64,000 bases of DNA from Ancylostoma caninum (GCA_037903475.1 JBAJFG010000136.1:806501-870500); one strand, 5' to 3'. Shown: positions 24,230 through 37,200, numbered from the stretch's first letter. Notes: generated by a model from the sequence alone, not told the origin. A program made the numbers and translations.

Positions 24230-24508
24230 TTCAGCACATTTCTTTAGCTAGACGAAGGATGAGCAGTTATTTGCAACTACGAGATATCTGGAACAACGCT
24301 GTTGTGTCTGGAAAGCTACACTCACCATCGCATGAAGTGCCTCATCAGTTGTAGTTTTCAACATCTATCTTACGCTATAATTTTAAGATATAGAGTAAGG
24401 CAATCTGCTTTTGAAAATGGCTTCTAGCAAGGATGGTCGTGAGGATTCATTTTCCCGTAAAGCCAGTAAACCGATTGAGCCGTCACTAGCGCCCCTTCGG
24501 GACGCTAG
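24230..24508. repeat. Right arm of the ~280 bp inverted repeat
   Basis: Reverse complement of 22,733-23,022. Its outer end is the 3' hairpin of the Helitron-like element that extends from 24,486 rightward on the minus strand, so the arm is that element's 3' terminus plus ~256 bp of flank. Confidence 0.85.
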
Positions 24509-26100
24509 AAAGTGGGTTGGGGCAGCCAGTTGAGGTATGTGCAAAAGCTTCACACGTGCGAAATACTTAGAAAATTAGCAAATAAGGAAAACTAACCATT
24601 AATTGAGCTCAAACACAAGATCCTCTTTATGAGTTGCGTATATTCTACAGGCCTGGCCGCCTCGTCAGCATTCGAGTCTTCTTGCGATCCTAGCCTTGCT
24701 TGCGAATTCTCAATCACGCACCTACATGTAAAGCTAATTTCCGATGCAATGATACTACCTACTTTCTGTCACATTTCTTACATGCCTATGGACCCGTTAT
24801 GAGCGGCCAACATGGCTTTAGTACTTGTGAACAACACAGTGTAACCAATGCCGTGCGAATGATCACCTGGAATGATTCACGCTTCACGTTGCTGAGATAG
24901 TCCAACTGATTAACTTCTTCTTCAATGTACGAGGAGGAAGAAGAGGTGGTCGACTGAGGCACAAATGAGTGCCTAGCGTGCCCCTGCTCCACCGATAGAC
25001 CTGCATCTTGGTGTTTTCCCCACTACTGAGCCCCCGCGGACACATTCTCCATCCGTTGACCCGTATGCTGGCGTTTTCTCCACTTTTGGGCCAGGGAAGA
25101 CCCATTCTCCATTTATGGTTCTGTATCCTGGCGTTCCTCCCACTATTGGGCCAGGGCAGGCTCAATCAATCGGTGGGACCCGTGTCCCAGCGCTTTTCCC
25201 AATATTGGGCCCTTGCGGACCCTTTCTCCATCGATGGATCCGTACCCCGCCGTTTTCCCACTGTTGGGCCACGGCGGAACCGATCCACGTCCGTGGACTC
25301 GTTCCCTGGCATTTCCCTGCTCATGGGCTCCTGCAGACTCAGTCTCCATCCATGGACCCATATCCTGTCGTTTTCTCCACTATTGGGCCACCCTTACTCG
25401 ATCGTTGGACACCCATCCTGATGTTTTTCTGAATTACGGTGCCCCGGCACATTATCGTCAGCACACCCGCACTCTTGGTAAATCTCGAAAAAATGGGAGA
25501 AAGTTAGGAAATACTCAGAAAGTTTGATCAATTGCACAACTCGTTCCAGAAAGGTGTCACAACAGCTTATAATGACGTGTTCTTCGTTCGTTCATCCTAT
25601 ATTTGATTGTGCTCCCTTCTTAGAAACAGATGGAGCTGCATAATCCCCATGGGACCTCAATAATGAGAGGGTGCGCAAAGAGCACATCCTACATAAGGAA
25701 ACCGAGTGAATCCTATCGCTACGGCCTCCACTCAACCTTCGAAGTAATTCACGTCCAACGTTCCAAGATTGAGTCCAGTTACCGACAAAGCTCCATCAGA
25801 GGGGCTACTCTGCTCCGTACATTGCTGCTATGCATCGTCAAATCGTTGTAAACACTGTCTCGCCTGGAGGGCTCGAGACCGCTAGCCGCTGGTCCCACCG
25901 CGAAATCCCGAATGCACTCGACTTCCACCACGTCTATCCACCTATGACGAAACATCGGCCGAATGCCCCGTCAGCTGCGCATCCTCGCGAGGCACAGTCT
26001 ATGATTGAGCCTCACGGCGAGCGCATGCGATCACGTGCAATTCCCCTAACGCCTGCGCTCTAGAAAATTTTGTTGCACTACCATGATTTATATAAGAGGA
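24486..26100 (-). mobile_element. Helitron-like non-autonomous element, copy B
   Basis: On the minus strand it runs from 5' TCCTCTTATATAAATC (26,100, preceded by A) to 3' CTAG (24,486, followed by T). A ~60 bp minisatellite of diverged units lies at about 25,000-25,430. The 5' quarter shares GTCAAATCGTTGTAAAC, GCGCATGCGATCACGTG and related blocks with the other copies. No protein-coding capacity. Confidence 0.75.
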
Positions 26101-26487
26101 TATAAACAATGCTTCTTGGAATGCTCAGTGGGGAGAAAAAGGAACGATGGGTGGAATTGAGGTGGGGGGGGGGGTGAACTTTAAGGTATTGTATTTCGGA
26201 GCTATATGTACTTGTCTCTCGTTGATAGCTCCAAGCGCAATTGAGATGAGATGTTACCGAATTATTGGGTGTTAACATAAGTCCTTGCCCTTTTTTTCGA
26301 ATGCAGTTTTGTCCGCCTATTCGTTACATCTTACGTATAAGTTGTACAAGAAGTTTTTAAAAAGTCTTTTTGAACCGATAGTTTGTTTGAGTGTTCAGGC
26401 TACGAAGTGGAGAAATCAGTCAATGGAAAACAGCTCAATCGATATCTGCCCATCCTGGCATTCAATTGAAGCTTGAAAGACCATCAA

Positions 26488-26612
26488 TGCATTTAATATA
26501 TGGTGTTTCCGTAAATAAGATGTAGTATTTAACAAGCTCATAATTCTAATATACTGTCAACAATTGTGAGCGGAAACAAGGTCCGTCGAATGTCTGCAGA
26601 TCGACCGATGAA
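26488..26612. repeat. 125 bp dispersed repeat, copy 1
   Basis: Nearly identical to 32,354-32,479: both contain ATTTAATATATGGTGTT, TAATATACTGTCAACAATTG and GAATGTCTGCAGATC. The two copies are in the same orientation. No ORF; class unknown. Confidence 0.8.
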
Positions 26613-27375
26613 ACTCTGTGCTAAGCATGGAAGTGAAAATCTGCTTGAAATAACTGAGCACCAGTGATCCTTCAAACTCGGATGAGATGAACCTAGTCTC
26701 AATGACACCAACCACACTACCAAACAGATTTCTTTCACGAAGATCTGGGAATTACTTCAGGGGAGTCGTATGGTCTAGATGGACATTATACCACCACTCA
26801 AAGCTACGAATTTAGTCTTCACACAAAGCTACACATAAAAAGGGTAACTCTGCTGAAAGAATTCAATAGCAAAGAATTGATCATCTTATTCCATGATCGG
26901 ACTCCACCTTCGACATCGTGGTCAGTTAGCCCTCAAACTGTTCCATTAACAGTGTTTTTTTTTCACGCTTACAATATACAGAGTTTACCCTTTCAAATAG
27001 CATCGGATGCCATCTAATCACCATTGAAAACAAGGAGGAGATTATGTTCCTTCTCAAATCAGCGTTTTTCTTCTTAAGCCTAAAAATTAAGTTGGGCATT
27101 GTTGCTGAAAAACCACATGATGAAAGGATTGTAGAGGGGAGGAAGCGCGTTTAGCCGGTATAGAGCAAGATGAGGGAAAATTATGATAGGAAGGAAAAAA
27201 ATGCGACTGAAAGAAGCGCAAGGACCTATGTCAAGATCTAATACATTTTGAGAGGTATCAAACATTGTACGAATTAATTGGTACACCACTAAAATTTCCG
27301 ACTCAGTACTTGTTACTACCCCAGCTAGACGGTCCTGAGAACGCGGAGCAACGCATTCCAAATGAAACAACAGCA
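26613..27375. other. Gene-free stretch downstream of flp-7
   Basis: No recognisable gene. It lies just past the presumed flp-7 poly(A) signal on the minus strand. Confidence 0.4.
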
Positions 27376-27381
27376 TTTATT
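27376..27381 (-). promoter_or_regulatory. Likely poly(A) signal of flp-7
   Basis: AATAAA on the minus strand, about 160 nt beyond the flp-7 stop codon, in an AT-rich 3' flank. This is the usual nematode cleavage signal. Position and motif only. Confidence 0.5.
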
Positions 27382-27542
27382 ACGCAAACATGAACTGAAT
27401 AATACAATAAAATCGGCCCAATTTGTATTGAAACCACGATCTGATGAGTGCGGAGGGGAAAAGGTCTCGAGGGCTACTCGACAACAGCTCGACAATTTTA
27501 TGGCAGATAGTTGCTCTATGTGTGAAGCTGCTATATCCCTTT

Positions 27543-28868
27543 TTAGATCACCATCGCCTCCACAGAATCACGTTTACCAAATCTGAAAACATCGTCGTTA
27601 GGTTTCACGTGGCTATGTAGACTGTGTTGTGGCTTTACTTCTTCGATATCAAACAACTAGTTAATCAGGAAGTTCAGCATACCTAACCATGCTGGATCTA
27701 TCCATAGGAGCCCTCTTCCCGAAGCGAACCATTGAACTACGGTCCATTGGAGCTCGCTTTCCAAACCTATTGTAGAAACGTGTAGTTGATATGTTAATTT
27801 ATCTTAGATTAGCAATTTAACCACTCTATGATCTTTCGGCCTTACCTAACCATAGATGATCGGTCCATTGGAGCGCGGCCAAAGCGCACCATTGACGACC
27901 GATCCATTGGAGCCCTCTTCCCAAATCTGCGATAACGTGATCGTTAATATGCTCTTATAATTCAGTAGGAGCTTAATAGAAAGCTTCCGACGGAAAGTTC
28001 AGGAACCCATTTTCTATTCACTAGCATACCGTCGTTTCTTGCCGCTAGAACAAAGTGAATGGTCCTAGATCCTACTGGATGGGTTTTCCTTAACAAACAA
28101 CGGCTCGATGTTGCCTCACTGTTCGCGCGCGCAATCGGCTAAAGCGATCGCTCCGAATTATGCAGTAGAGTTCAAAGATAACGCAATAACGAGATATTCA
28201 ATGAAGAAGCGTCGTACAGAGCCGGGGATGGGCCACTGTTCTTAACCAGATTATAGTGTACACGCATATTCACCTTGCTTACACCTTCAACGAACTCATT
28301 AAGTCTTGTGTAGGAGCCGCGTGAATGACAAATGATGCGCGCATAGAGACTGACGCGTTAATTCACGCAATTTGGAGTGTTCAGATCAGAAGATTCCAAA
28401 GTTCCCTGGTGGAGTTCAGAATGAAAGTTCGTCGCCGTTTTGCATGGGGTTCACAATCTTCGGCTATCCGATCCATGAATACTTAAGCTTGAAATGTTAT
28501 ATTTCATGGAAGTGCAGTTCGAAATCTATGCAGCGAAGCCTCTAGAAATGACGTGAAGCAGGACTCTCACCTGACCATTGACGACCGATCCATAGGTGCT
28601 CGTTTCTCGAAATTGTCGAACCTCCTGTTGGGAAAGAAGTTAGCTCACAGAACTGCACTTTTGTAATAAAACGGAGAGGTGGACTCACTCTAAGTTGTCG
28701 AACTCCTCCCTTGTCTGGGCGCCCGGGAGACTGAAAAGGATTCGATTTGGTCCAGTTACCTTCTTTATTACTGTGGTGCACCTCCCAAACATTCGTTATT
28801 TCGAAAACTCACCTGATCTGTGTGGCGACGCAAACAGCAGCAAGGAGCAGAACAGAGACCTGCACCAT
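27543..28868 (-). CDS. flp-7: flp-7 FMRFamide-like neuropeptide precursor, complete
   Basis: Secreted prepropeptide processed into amidated RFamide neuropeptides for neuromuscular and other signalling. Six exons: 28868-28813, 28730-28689, 28624-28571, 27926-27846, 27766-27683, 27582-27543 (357 nt, 118 residues plus stop). Exon 1 is a signal peptide (MVQVSVLLLAAVCVATQ). Exon 2 is a spacer (REEFDNLE). Exons 3-6 carry five copies of APMDRSSMVRFG, each followed by a basic cleavage site; the Gly donates the amide. The tail is DSVEAMVI. Known C. elegans FLP-7 peptides have the same core (SPMQRSSMVRFG and relatives). The introns after exons 3, 4 and 5 all split the Arg codon of MV-R-FG, so exons 4 and 5 look like duplicated two-peptide cassettes (81 and 84 bp). 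Copy 2 is followed by one Arg, not Lys-Arg. All acceptors end in AG and all donors start with GT. Confidence 0.93.
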
Positions 28869-31800
28869 CCTCGTTCGGGGTGAACCTCAAACTCGCCATC
28901 ATCTGACTAGTTATCGCGCATATGAGGAGTTAAGGCGCACAAATCAATGATACCGACGAGTAGGCGAAGGATCATGTGGACATTCCAGATAATGCAAGGA
29001 AAAATTGCGTTATTGCCAAGAGGAATTAGTCAAAACTAGAGATGTGAACGCAAGGAAATGTAGTATATGAGAAGGCGTGCCCTTGGCAGGGCTTTAAGGC
29101 ACTGAGCTTTGAGACGGGGTGTTCTGTGAAAGAAGTGTCAGAATCGAAACAATGACGAAAGGCAGGGTCGATGGGAATTAATCCTGCTTCACTTCTAACT
29201 GAATGACCCATGGAATCACCGACCATGCTCATGAGAGGTACATGCATCATTTGAAGTTATTAGAATGGTGGAGATAGAAGTTCATCTAACACCTTAACAG
29301 TATTCAAACTAGTCACCCTACTCGCCTCCAATGGCGAACATTTCGTGCAGTTAACCTGTTACAAAAATCGTGAATGCATCTGCAATGAAAGAGAAAACAC
29401 AGCGGAGTGGAGTAAAACAGCTTGATGCAAAAACAAACAATGATCCGCCGTGCTTCTCGATTTCATGGAGTGCTTGCCCTATGTTTGTGGCACACAGATA
29501 TATTACTGCTTTGTCAACGATAGTGGATAATTCCCCACATGTTCTGGCTCCAATGTATTAGGGCAACGTAATCAAATCACGCCAGCCAGGAATGAACAAA
29601 AATTTTTGAGAAGGACGCGCCAACACGTGCTCATTCGATTTTGTTTACAAAACACAGCATGTGTTATTACAAATTATTATTTTTGCACCAACCTAGTACT
29701 TAGCAAACTACTATAGACATATTAAGCAAGTACAATAGAACACCTGTACATGATAGAGCCATTATCACCTCAGACAGGAAAAGACTTGAAGAGCCTTAGC
29801 AGGAGAGATCCTATTCATGGTTAGAGACATTTATGACCAGCATTTCATTTCCCTCGAGAGGGTCGTTCAGACGGATCATGCTGGAACATTAATTAATTGT
29901 TACTAATTTCCGCGCATAACTAGAAATAAGCAAATTTTACGTTCTCATCTCACATAAAAGGCTAAGAACGGCGCATTTGCATAGGAGGAAAAAGAGCTTC
30001 GTCACATACATGCGTAGTGCCGACACCACAGGAAGTGCACAGCCTCGTAACGTTAACGTCTTTCGGTCTCACTTTTCTGCTGATATGAAGCAGTTTTGCG
30101 AAGACTTAAAGTTCAGCCCAACACAACGACTGCACTCTCCGGAAAACTATGTTTTTCTAACACCAGCACCACACACTTCGGGAACAGGAAATTGTGTCAG
30201 GAACATAAGAGAAGATAGGCAAAATCCAGCCGGATAAGCTGAACTTTCAACTTTCAGGGAATGCCCTTAGTTGAATATGCTGTAATACTAGAATAGTGCT
30301 CACAAAGCGGAAGGCTCTGTTCTATTTGTAGGGTCCCCAGTTTGTTTAACAAGTGCTCAGGCCATCAGCTAATTGCAAAGTAATTTCTGTTCGCCAAAAA
30401 AGGGAAATGTTTTTGCAATGAAACTTGCACTAATACATCAGTAATTACTCACTCAATAAGTACCAGAACATGCGAACTCAACAGAACTCCTGGAATCCTG
30501 CGAAGCATTTTGTTGTTTGGACGAAAAATCATCTTTGACGAGCGAGACGGGAAAAATCGAGGCGGCTCGATTTCACTCATATGCAAGGCGATTGCATTCA
30601 GTGAGACGAGTGGAAGTGAATGACATACGCATATGATGAGGTTAAGAACGTTTCGCCGATTGCACTGCGCTTTGTCCACGCTCGAGACCTATGATGTCGA
30701 CAATGATTGGTACTGCTTTCTTCGAGAATGTGATTCTGAAGCATAAGACCTATTGAGTTCTTTTCCATTTAATCTTAGCCCAAAATTAATAAATGTCAGT
30801 TTCAAGTTTATTATTGTGAGGTATACATGGGCTCAGAACTCCCTCTCTGTAAGTAAGCGTATTCACCTATAGTTGAAATTGCATTGAGAACGCATGACTG
30901 GAGAGGCAATAGTTGCGCTTTATTCAGCTGCTGATGAGAAGAATCGGCATACGCCATAATGAATAGGAAGTTGGTAAAGAGGATATAGGATACCGTTGAT
31001 GAGTGAGCAAATATGTTCGGTGTTCGCCGAACCAGGAGTGCAGCAGTAATGAAATTTTTAACTGGAACACCTTGAAAGTGATTCAGGGGATCCCAATGCC
31101 AGGAACACCGGAAATCACTGGGAAGACTGCAACTGCAACTGCTGAAATTCTGAATAAGAAGTTTCACACGAGAGCAGCATAAACAAGAAAACGAATAGGC
31201 TTCACCCACTTATCAGGCAAATACGCACCGTTGTTTTGATTGCTATGGAGGAATTGCACACAAGGATTATTACGCTTAACGTATTGGAGCGGCCCGATTT
31301 TGTAACGGGTGTGTTCTGTACTGGAGGCCTGCAATAGTGATATTAAGGGGCGTGTCTGTTTAGACCGCACAGCCTATTAAAATATGAGACGTTGTATGAT
31401 AACATTAGGGCTGATCCTAAAAAGGTCGGCACGTAATTTGTAATACGAACGTTCATATGGCGTGCGCACCACGCAAATGGCGGTACCGGATCCGACCTCA
31501 ACATGGCATGGCATGGAAAAGCCGCACGTTTGAAAAGACACCTCAAAGCTCCTTTCTACTGAAATCCCTAATGAAAGCAAGACAGAAATGAGAAGTTTGA
31601 GCTTTTGCGCTCTTAATCAAAGTTTTCAAGCAGCCGAAGAACACGTTCAGCCACGCATGCAGCCCTGGACGCAGAGTCAAAAAAATGAGCAATTAAATGT
31701 ACTAAACAGTTTCTCAGTAAAAAAATGTACTAGACAGTCTCTCTGTAGAAGCGTCATAGCGTTCTCTCTGTAGAAGCATCATAGCGTTATGAGCGAGTCC

Positions 31801-32353
31801 CGCTCTGTACCGTCACTCAGCTATGAATTATCCATGAATTATGCCACGTCATTACGCATGAGAAAATATTCCTTTGATGTAAGAAGACACAACTATCAAC
31901 GCAATTTTAAAACTGAATCACGTTAACAAAATCCTTTTTCTTTGTTCGTGTGGTTTTCAAAGCACCCGCAGAGTATATTTCACCAAACTGCTCTGCTAAT
32001 TTCAGAAAAATCCCGAATTACTTTGGAACTGCAGGTGATCGTACGCGCTGCTTCCCATTTCCACTTCTACGTACTGAATCTGGGCAGAATAAAGCATGTA
32101 CTATAGTTCGTACAGGGCTGACCGTGTCGATCTATGTATGGTACTCCCTTTATGCACCTGCAGCAGGTGCAGAAAACCTTTTTCGGAAAAGGTTTCCATT
32201 TCCAGCACGCCAACATAGTGAGGTAAAATGACGTGCACTAGTGATCCTGAGCGTCAAGCATGAAATTGTTTAGAGGAAATGTATTTGCTGCTGTTCCGTG
32301 ATCAGCAAAAGTTATGAATCCATTGGCGGAACCGTGCGAGACAGCAGAGCAGG
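28869..32353. other. Upstream region of flp-7; no clear gene
   Basis: Probably holds the flp-7 promoter, but no defined motif was recognised. On the minus strand two weak exon-like blocks exist: about 31,060-30,860 (FITAALLVRRTPNIFAHSS, then a hydrophobic run, ending at a GGTGAATAC donor) and about 30,590-30,455 (PPRFFPSRSSKMIFRPNNK, RRIPGVLLSSHVLVLI, ending GA/GTGAGT). I could not assign a family, and they may be chance. Confidence 0.3.
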
Positions 32354-32479
32354 TGCATTTAATATATGGTGTTCCCGTAAATAAGAGGTAGTATTTAACA
32401 AGCTTATAATTCTAATATACTGTCAACAATTGTGAGCGGAAACAAGGTCCGTTGAATGTCTGCAGATCAACCGATGAAA
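32354..32479. repeat. 125 bp dispersed repeat, copy 2
   Basis: Second copy of the repeat at 26,488-26,612, differing at only a few positions. Confidence 0.8.
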
Positions 32480-33054
32480 CACCATAAGCAACGAAGGAAA
32501 AAATGGGTGGAGATGGCATTAGAAGTGTCGAAACATCATTGACTATGCTGGTTTGTTGCTGACTTGTAACAACGTTATCTCAGGTAGAAGAGTATTTGTT
32601 TACTACGACTGCGTATCGTGCCAGCGTGAATCCAGGAAAGCGTCAACATTACCAGAATCCAAGCAGGGAAACATACCTACACCGACCTCATTAATTATAT
32701 CGGTATTGCAAACGTGGTGTAATGACGTGTACCAAAGTGTCGTATCACGGGATGTTAGCACTTGCCTAGATCTAGTCAAGCGGACATTGTCCTGGAAATC
32801 CAATAATGTCTCCAATAATCGGACATGTTCATATTCCTTCTAATTCGTAGAAGTAGAGATTCAACGGAAAACTGTAGACAGGCCAGTAGTACGGGATTAT
32901 GCCAAAACATTCGGATCACAGGTATTTAAGTGGGTCGACAGGGACCAAGCCTGCATAACACCTTAGCCTACTCAAACAAGAGAGTCGTGTGTACCAACAT
33001 GTTATAGATTTTTTTTGTTAAAGGACAGTGTGAAAGCCCAGAAATCCGCTCTGT

Positions 33055-33219
33055 AGAAATCTTTATGTTTTTTCTCTTCCTTTTATGGTTCACAAAATTA
33101 CTGTGCTTTGTTTGATTGTGTGCCCGTAAATCAACATTTCTGGCGCAGATTTCACCACATACAGGGGCCAAATTCCGCTCCTCAACCCTCAAACCAGAAT
33201 TTCTTCTTTCAAAAACCAC
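33055..33219 (-). other. Possible zinc-finger-like exon, weak
   Basis: The minus-strand frame reads VCGEICARNVDLRAHNQTKH, which fits the second half of a C2H2 finger (Cys-x12-His-x4-His with the conserved Leu), but the first Cys of the pair is missing and nothing supports flanking fingers. Could be a pseudogene relic or chance. Confidence 0.2.
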
Positions 33220-34179
33220 ACAAAGGTACAGTTAGTGGTACAAGACAAGCGCAGCTAACAGGTACGTATCTAGCAGTAATCTCTCACAATTGTCTTTAAA
33301 ATGCTGCACAGCAAGTTGCTTCTAACGCTGAACTGACTTGTTGGGTGCCGTCTATGATGCCGACATCAGAAAAAATTTTAATTTCATGCGCTGAGCATTG
33401 GTGCAGAAGTAGTGGTTTGTTCACTATATGAACGTACTTCTCATTATATAACATGTGAGCCTAATCTATTGAATTTAGAGCTCGTCCAACGTGCAGTCGT
33501 TCAAATTGCCAGCAGATCCTAACACAAATCAGCAGAGGTCACAGAAGAAATGCGAAATTGTAGCAGGCGTGTCCACGAATCTTTGAATTTTATCCCATCG
33601 TAGGGAAGAGTACAGGAAAAAATTCTGCTTCTTGCTTTGGAAGTGACAATTTCCAAATGGCGGCCGTTGTTGTCGATGCTGATTTGATTTGATTATTGAG
33701 CTGCGCCATGGCCCAGCGGGTATTTTCAGGCAAAATAACAGCAAATTCTTCACAAATAATATCCCTAGAAGAAATGCGCGTTCCTGATGGATGAGAATGA
33801 ACCCAGGTTTCACCCATCACCCAGACAGAAATAGTTAGTACTGTGTTCCTCAAAGAGAGGGTGTCACACATTATTGAGTGCCTACCGTTGAGCACACCTG
33901 TTGGGAAGCTTTCTAGAGCGCGAATGACCTAGCTTGATTTCCGCGTTGTTTCCGGCGTCATGGCCCGCCTTCGTTCGTACAGCACGGCGATCGCATCACC
34001 TTTGGGAGAAATGTTATAATAGTTGCACCTTTATGTTCAGAGAGTAAAGATATGTACAGGGTGGTTCAAATCAGTTTTGTTTTGGCCTACAAATGGTTAA
34101 CATCCTCAGGCTTGAGGGGAAACGCTCGCTTTCTAGGTATGTCGGATTCGGAGTACAACGAGCTCCATCAAGATCGCAG

Positions 34180-34280
34180 TTTTTGCGCGTGGGTAGCCAG
34201 TATTGTGGTCCCACGAGAGTGAACTGGGTGTGGCGCTCCGTATTGTGGTCCCACGAGACTGAACTGGGTGTGGCGCCTGT
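34180..34280. repeat. Two-unit tandem duplication
   Basis: A ~39 bp unit (TATTGTGGTCCCACGAGA, GTGAACTGGGTGTGGCGC) occurs twice in tandem with two or three differences. Confidence 0.8.
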
Positions 34281-37200
34281 TGCTGTAAGACATGCGTGCT
34301 CATCTTCGTAGCTATGCAAAAGGACCACAGCAGAATGCCCAAGATAACCTTCGTCGCTGATTTGTTGAAGGTTTTTTTTGGCGCACCCAGCATCTGTTCC
34401 GTGTTTCTTCATCTAATCCAGGGAGAGCACTCGCTCTGAAATCAGTTAACGTAAAATGCTGTACAACAGACATAATGAGCGACTGCCTAGACAAATGAAT
34501 CAAAGGAGTTTCAAGCGGGTTCTATGTACATCATCGGACATTTGAGAGGGAAATAAATATCAGGTCGTCTGATTTTGAATGAAGAAGTTTTGATAACATT
34601 ACTCGGACGAGATGCGGTACAAGTTGTTCAAATATGCCCCTGTACTATCGGCACAATATTGCCATCTTAGCGGTGGCTTTGTTGCGCCAACAGCTTAGAA
34701 GCATATAAAGCTGGCAGCTTAGAAGCGTGGATAGTGGCAATCAAGCGACGAATAGCGTTTCCAACATCGTGTCAAAAATTTAATATATTTTCTTCCAGCA
34801 GGAAGTAAGCTATTCCCTGGAAGGAGCTGTGGTCAAGTGCAGCAAGGTATGGCCAGTGCAGTGAGTGGCAGGCGGATTTCCATTTCTACTCTTCTGGGGT
34901 AGTAGTAAACCTCCTGGAACGGCGATGAAACGATGAGCAGAAGGTCGCGGTGAACTGTCAGCTCTGGTTTACAACCACAAACTAGCTAGGAGCTAACTGA
35001 CAACTGTGCTCTTTGGATGATGACGCTCTTGCAAAACCTTCAAACCCTTAGAGATTTCGAACCTTCACAGATGGGATGCCCACTGTCCTCGGAGTATGCT
35101 GACATTCCTCTGAACCATGGATTCGAGTGCAAACGGGACTTTATGTGACCACTATACCCCAAGCGCCCAGTGAATCTCTTCCCGCATAACCTAACTTTGA
35201 TGCATTAAGTTCAAAGATGTAGTTCTACGCCCATAAAATATGTGGGATTTAATTTAGGAAGGAGTAGGGCTCAGCTGTCGAAAGCAGCCACTAGGAGATT
35301 GGAGTCACCGATTATGTCCGACGGAAGGTCATGGTGATCGAGACAGTGGGAACATCGATCAGCTGGGTGTACCCGGAAATGTGTCTTCACTAAAAAGGAG
35401 TCAGTGCACGCTCGACTGGCTACAACGATGAACCCGAACCATGAGTAAAAAGTCCTCTGGAGGACTTTTTCGCGAAACGACGAGATCGTCGTCTGCGTCT
35501 CGCGCGCCGCACATCGTTTCGCTTACCGCGTCCTCGTCGTTTCATACTGGCAGCAAGTTCAACGTAACGGTGAGCTCATAGAACGAGTTCGAACTGTGAG
35601 TTTACCTGCAAGTATGGTCCCCGTTTCGTCATAGTTTTTAAGCATCGTACTTAGAAAAACATGTTCGGGCCAATGAAGCTTACATTACTCTTCCGCAGTT
35701 CCCCGTAAGGTGTGAGTTAGCTGCCAGTTAACGTTCTTCGTTAACTCACAGTTTCAGTAGGTTTACTACCACCCTGGTTCGAGCAGGGCAAATCTGTCAC
35801 GAATGGTCAAAAGTTGGCACCCATTTTAGAGGGACGAAGTGAAGAAAATTCGTTTATCGAACCATTTTCAATTGTCGTTTTGCCTTGAATACCTTGGGTA
35901 ATAATATTAATGGGTTATAGGGAGCAAATATTGCTGCTTGTACAGGCCTAGTTTGACTCCTATTCGCTTCCGCTGCTGATTTCGGCTCATCGTTATTTAG
36001 GTTCATCATACGTCTCACTTCGAGGTTTCATGTAATCTGAGCGGAACTTCTCCAAGAAACACTGTTTAGCGTCTTTACAAGCAAAATATCTCCTAAACTC
36101 TTCAATGATGTTTATAGCTTTCTCTGTTTTAGTGCCATGGAGATGGAACCCATATTCCAAAATGACACGATTTTTGGTCTTCGAGTAGTTCCACGAAAAA
36201 TATTTTCAAGCAAAAATTTGAAAGTTGATCCAAACCCAAGGAGGTGAATTTGAAAGAAAGAGGATGTACCTTCGAAATGAAAAAAAGGTGGGGAGCAATT
36301 TAGTAAAGTTTCTAAGATGGCATAGCGATAGTCAAGCTGACTGCTTAAAACATCCGACATTTCGCACTTGGCGACTTAATAGTACTCTATCAGGTTCAAC
36401 ACGACCTAGTTACGTTTAGTTGAAACAATAAATGCTCGCAATTCCTATATTCGCTTTGCAGGAAGTCAGCACTGGGAAACAACTGCTTATCTACGCAAGC
36501 GCCACCGAGAGTACTTTCGACAGTGGAGGCTTCGGCGGCCGTTATACCAAGGAATGAGGGGGCTTCTCACAGACCGAGTTTGGAACCGATACAGTATAGC
36601 TGCTCCAGATTTTTACATGTCCGTCAGAGTTGAAATATGTCCCTAATGCAGCTGTTCTGCAACACGGCTTCGACCAGTACAGAGATTCTATATTTATCTG
36701 TCTATTTATTTACACATTCATTCAACGCAATAACATGTCAACGTGAATGAGAATAGCTATTGTTGCTGACTGGAATAAATTGATAGCTAAACGACGTTGT
36801 CCTTCTAGAAGTTCTTCACTATTATCGGCTAATTCGGCGTATTTCCTTTTCTTTCATTCACATCATTATTCAGGGTCAAATATATTGGTTTCGCGCTACT
36901 GATGATGTGGTATTCAAGAAATACATAATGGAAACAGAATTCTCCGAATCAAGTACAGAAATTCTTACACTCGAGAGGACTTAAACTGTTCTAGGGATCA
37001 TCCGGCAATATTACAAGAAAAGAACGTTTTTAGTGCAAGCCTGAGGTGGCGGCATGGTGGTTTTCACAAGGGAAGGGCCTCCACTGTAATTCCTCTTAGG
37101 AAACCATATATGATAGCTAATTGGAAATCGAAGCCGGCCACGTAGGTGACGTTTCTATTGTTACAGGAGTTGATGGGAGACGTACGAAGAATAGCAAATG

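Noticed and set aside
35447..35470. Rho-independent terminator
   Set aside because: The window is eukaryotic and no gene ends there; it is kept only as a hairpin.
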